A stretch of 64,000 nt of DNA, taken from the NCBI GenBank assembly GCA_008729055.1, contig SDUX01000008.1:4179756-4243755 (forward strand). Reading direction: 5' to 3'. Source of the stretch: Pyropia haitanensis. Lineage: Eukaryota > Rhodophyta > Bangiophyceae > Bangiales > Bangiaceae. The position numbers and the translations under genes were made by a program. Shown here one piece after another: positions 61,420 to 64,000 of this stretch. The notes under the pieces are model-generated. The model worked only from the letters and a program-made list of their open reading frames with translations. It searched no databases and was not told where the DNA came from. Position 1 is the stretch's first letter. Every line of letters begins with the position of its first letter.

Positions 61420-64000
61420 TTCTGTTTTGATCAGGAAATTTTTGAAACTTGATTACGTCCTTTGCTCTTTCTTGTACAGATAGACGAAAACCTGTCCCTC
61501 TGCCAAAACATTCTTCCGAAGTAAGGTCGCTGTCAGCTCCCCAGTCGTGTTTCGCAAAACGTCAGAGACTGGAATGGGCCCTTTTTCTTGCATTCAAGAG
61601 CCAGGTCAGTACTTGTCGCGTAGTTCCGAAGGAGAGCCCCTGCAAGGCCATCAAGCCGGGTCCCGACCTCTCTCGTCCACCCGTCTCTTCTCTCTGCCTA
61701 CCCCCCCCCACCCTCCCGCTCACCCGCCCATGCATGCATACGACTGGCCGTACGCTGACGTGGCGTACATAGCGGTTACTTGCGCGCCGGTGCACGGCGT
61801 GGTGCGACGGCGGCGGGCTGCAGTTGCGGCGGCGACACCGAGGATGGGGCGGGTGAAGCCGCCGCCAGCGGCAACAGCGACAGTGGCGACAACGACGACG
61901 ACCTCGACAAGGACGATGGAGGTGTGAGCGGCTGTGGGGCGTGGAGTTAGGGGGTGTCTGGTGGCGAGGGGTTCTTTTGGCGACGAGAGCGGGAAGGGGG
62001 GGGCGTCGGCGGGCGGATGCGGCCGTCTTGGGCGGCCGCGGTGGCGTCAGGGGTCGTTGACAACTGCAGCGTCGGGTGCGGCAGCGGCGCCTTGGAGGGG
62101 GGAGGTGGGCACCCGCGGCGGCTGCGCCAGTGTTCAATTGCGGAAGAAACGACGACGACGGTGACGGCAGCAGCGGCGGTAGCGAGGGCGACTGCGACGA
62201 TGGCGACGGTCACTTTGCAGCAGCGGAAACGTGCACGGGTGAGAGGTGTGCACAGCTCGCTCCCCCCCCCGCTGCTTTGCGGGCGCGTTCCACCCTTCCC
62301 AGTGGGGTGGAAGCGCCGGCCGGCCGCGGCCAAAGCCGCGTCCGTGGCGGGAGTGTTGAGTCCGCGCGAGGCGGAAGAAGCAGCCTAGGTGGGGAGCGGA
62401 CGGCGGCGGCCGCCTACCGCTCCCCCCCCCCCCACACGCCCTCCTCGGAGGGAACTGGTCCTCCTTCCACTCCCCCCCGTCATCGGCGTCGGCCTCCCCC
62501 GCCAAGGGCCACCCCGCCCACTCCTCCCCCCCCCTGGCTGGCCACCCGCCCCAGCGGGCGGGCGGCAGCGGCAGCGGCGGACGTCGCCGCCTGCCGCCCG
62601 CGGCGGCCCGCCCCGACGCCGCCCAGCCGTCCCGCTGCCGCACGCCCACTCGGGGCGCCTCCCCCCCCCTCCCGCCACGTCTGCCCCACCCGACGCACCC
62701 CCCGCTCTCTCCACCACAACGAGCACGCGCGGCGGCCGCCCCCCCTCCCCCCCCCCCCCCCCTGTGCTTCGCCACCCCACCGTGAGCGCGGTTCGCGCGC
62801 ACCGGCCTCCGTTTGGAGCCACGACGGCAAGCAGAGTGGCGGACCACCACGGGAAAGGAACAGAACGGTCACGGGGAAGGGGAGGGGCGACCGCAACGGG
62901 GGTGGCTGCCCCGCTGCGGGGATGGCCTCGCGGTGCCCGGCGCGTCTGGTTGGCAGGCGGCGGGCGGCGGGCCGCCGCCGCCGTCGGGGACGGAGGCGCG
63001 CTACCGCGAGCGGCGGCCGCCGCCGCCGCGACGGTTGCGTCTGCCGCCCGTCGCCACCACCGCCGCCACTGGGATGGAGGGTGGGCGGCCTCTGTCGCAA
63101 GGGGGTGGAGGACCGCCCCTCGCACGCCGCCACCCGCCTTTTGCCAGCCCCCCTCCCGCCACCCTCCGCCGCTGTCCCCCCCCTCACCTCCCCCCTTTGT
63201 CTGCCGTGTCGATGCCGGGCTGTGGCGGCGGCCACGGCAGCGGCGGGAACGTCAGCACGGTCGGTGTCAGGGGCGGCGCGCGGCGCCGCCACAGCTGGCG
63301 GTCGCCGCTCCCCCCCCCCCCGCCCGTCGCCAGCTGGCTCGTCGCGACCGCCCAACGGGCGGCGGCGCGGCCACGACCGCCGCCACCCCTGGAACGCGGC
63401 GCGCCGCTGCCGGCCGGCCGGTCCCCCCCCCCCCCCCCCTCCTCCCCCCTTCCCCCCCCCCCCCACCGCCCCGATTCGTGATGGCAGACAGTCATGGCCG
63501 GCGGCGGGCCGGCGGGCTTTGCCGGCGGGGGGGGGGGGGGGGCGGCGGGAAGCCGCGGCGGTGTTTGGACAGCGCGGCGGGGCCGGCGGTCACCGCTGCG
63601 GCCGCCGCCGCGGCCGGTGCGGCGCGGCCGTTGTTGGCCGCCGCGTGTGCCCGCGGGGTGGCCACTGGGCGCGTTGGCGACCGCTAGCCGCCACTACCGG
63701 CAGCAACGGGGGGGGAACGCGGACGCGGCGGGGGGGGGGGGGGGGAAAGGGGGAGCGGGTGTCTCCAAGCAAAATCTGGGGGGGGACGACCGGTGGGCTG
63801 GGGGGGGGGGGGGGGGGGGAAGCGGGCAAGGCGCGCTGCCGGCCGGTCCCCGTCGCCGGCGGGCCGGCTGACCGTCGGCCCGCGCCCGCCTCGGCCGGCC
63901 GCCGCCGCCGTCGCCGCCGCGGTTGCCAGCCGCCGCGGCGGTCGTCGCGGCGTGACGCGGGCGGGGGGCGCTGCGCGGCAGCACCGCCCGCGGCGGGCGG
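61420..64000. other. No confident gene to the window end
   Basis: 61420-61780 is ordinary-composition DNA with short frames only. From 61.8 kb GC rises. Minus-strand frames at about 61.85-61.92 and 62.13-62.25 kb give single hydrophobic segments (CKVTVAIVAVALATAAAAVT) with no family match. 62.4-64.0 kb is C/G-run low complexity and ends inside it. Confidence 0.4.

Overview
The window looks like nuclear DNA of a very GC-rich photosynthetic eukaryote. Genes lie on both strands with short GT-AG introns, and there are eukaryote-only families (SERCA Ca2+-ATPase, two-pore K+ channel with EF hands, ataxin-10, malectin) beside families typical of the plastid lineage (DUF1350, and a plant/alga-type methyltransferase). 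Extreme G/C, Ala/Gly/Pro-rich coding and few introns best fit a bangiophyte red alga such as Porphyra/Pyropia, but that is inference; a GC-rich green or other alga is not excluded. Because GC is so high, long open frames occur on every strand, so length alone was not taken as evidence.

Layout. 0-4.3 kb: 3' part of a gene for a repeat plus coiled-coil protein (+). 5.2-6.5 kb: unknown membrane protein (-). 9.3-12.1 kb: NADH pyrophosphatase-type NUDIX hydrolase with introns (-). 13.3-15.5 kb: DUF1350 protein, probably plastid (-). 16.2-16.9 kb: NAD(P)-binding atypical short-chain reductase (-). 17.8-18.8 kb: TMEM53/DUF829 protein (-). 19.5-22.7 kb: two head-to-head paralogous methyltransferases. 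24.2-27.9 and 33.5-37.2 kb: two almost identical secreted malectin/PA14/TIG/beta-propeller proteins, each inside a copy of a ~7 kb tandem duplication whose second copy also carries a decayed third methyltransferase. 29.7-30.7 kb: a truncated PIF/Harbinger-like transposon with 43-bp terminal inverted repeats and a 3-bp target duplication, sitting between the two copies. 38.8-40.2 kb: two-pore K+ channel (+). 40.9-42.7 kb: phosphomannomutase in four exons (-). 43.9-45.8 kb: ataxin-10-like ARM protein (-). 46.4-47.2 kb: mitochondrial-type ribosomal protein uL3 (-). 48.0-51.1 kb: SERCA-type Ca2+ pump (+). 51.6-52.4 kb: small AMPK-beta-like glycogen-binding protein (-). 53-64 kb: low-complexity DNA with minisatellites, Ala-rich open frames, a possible NTF2-like fragment and an inverted-repeat-bounded segment, with no confidently identified gene.

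Two general points matter for use. First, nearly every gene containing a G/C run of about 8 or more bases changes frame exactly at the run, while genes without such runs (malectin pair, SERCA, PMM, uL3) are intact; homopolymer-length errors in the assembly are the simplest reading. Second, all seven well-supported splice donors read GTRCGK, with C at +4.

The genes are mostly unrelated housekeeping functions. The coherent part is the duplicated methyltransferase plus secreted malectin-propeller block. PMM (GDP-mannose supply), the CBM48 protein and the malectin proteins all touch carbohydrate metabolism, but nothing shows they act together. No tRNA, rRNA or CRISPR array was seen.
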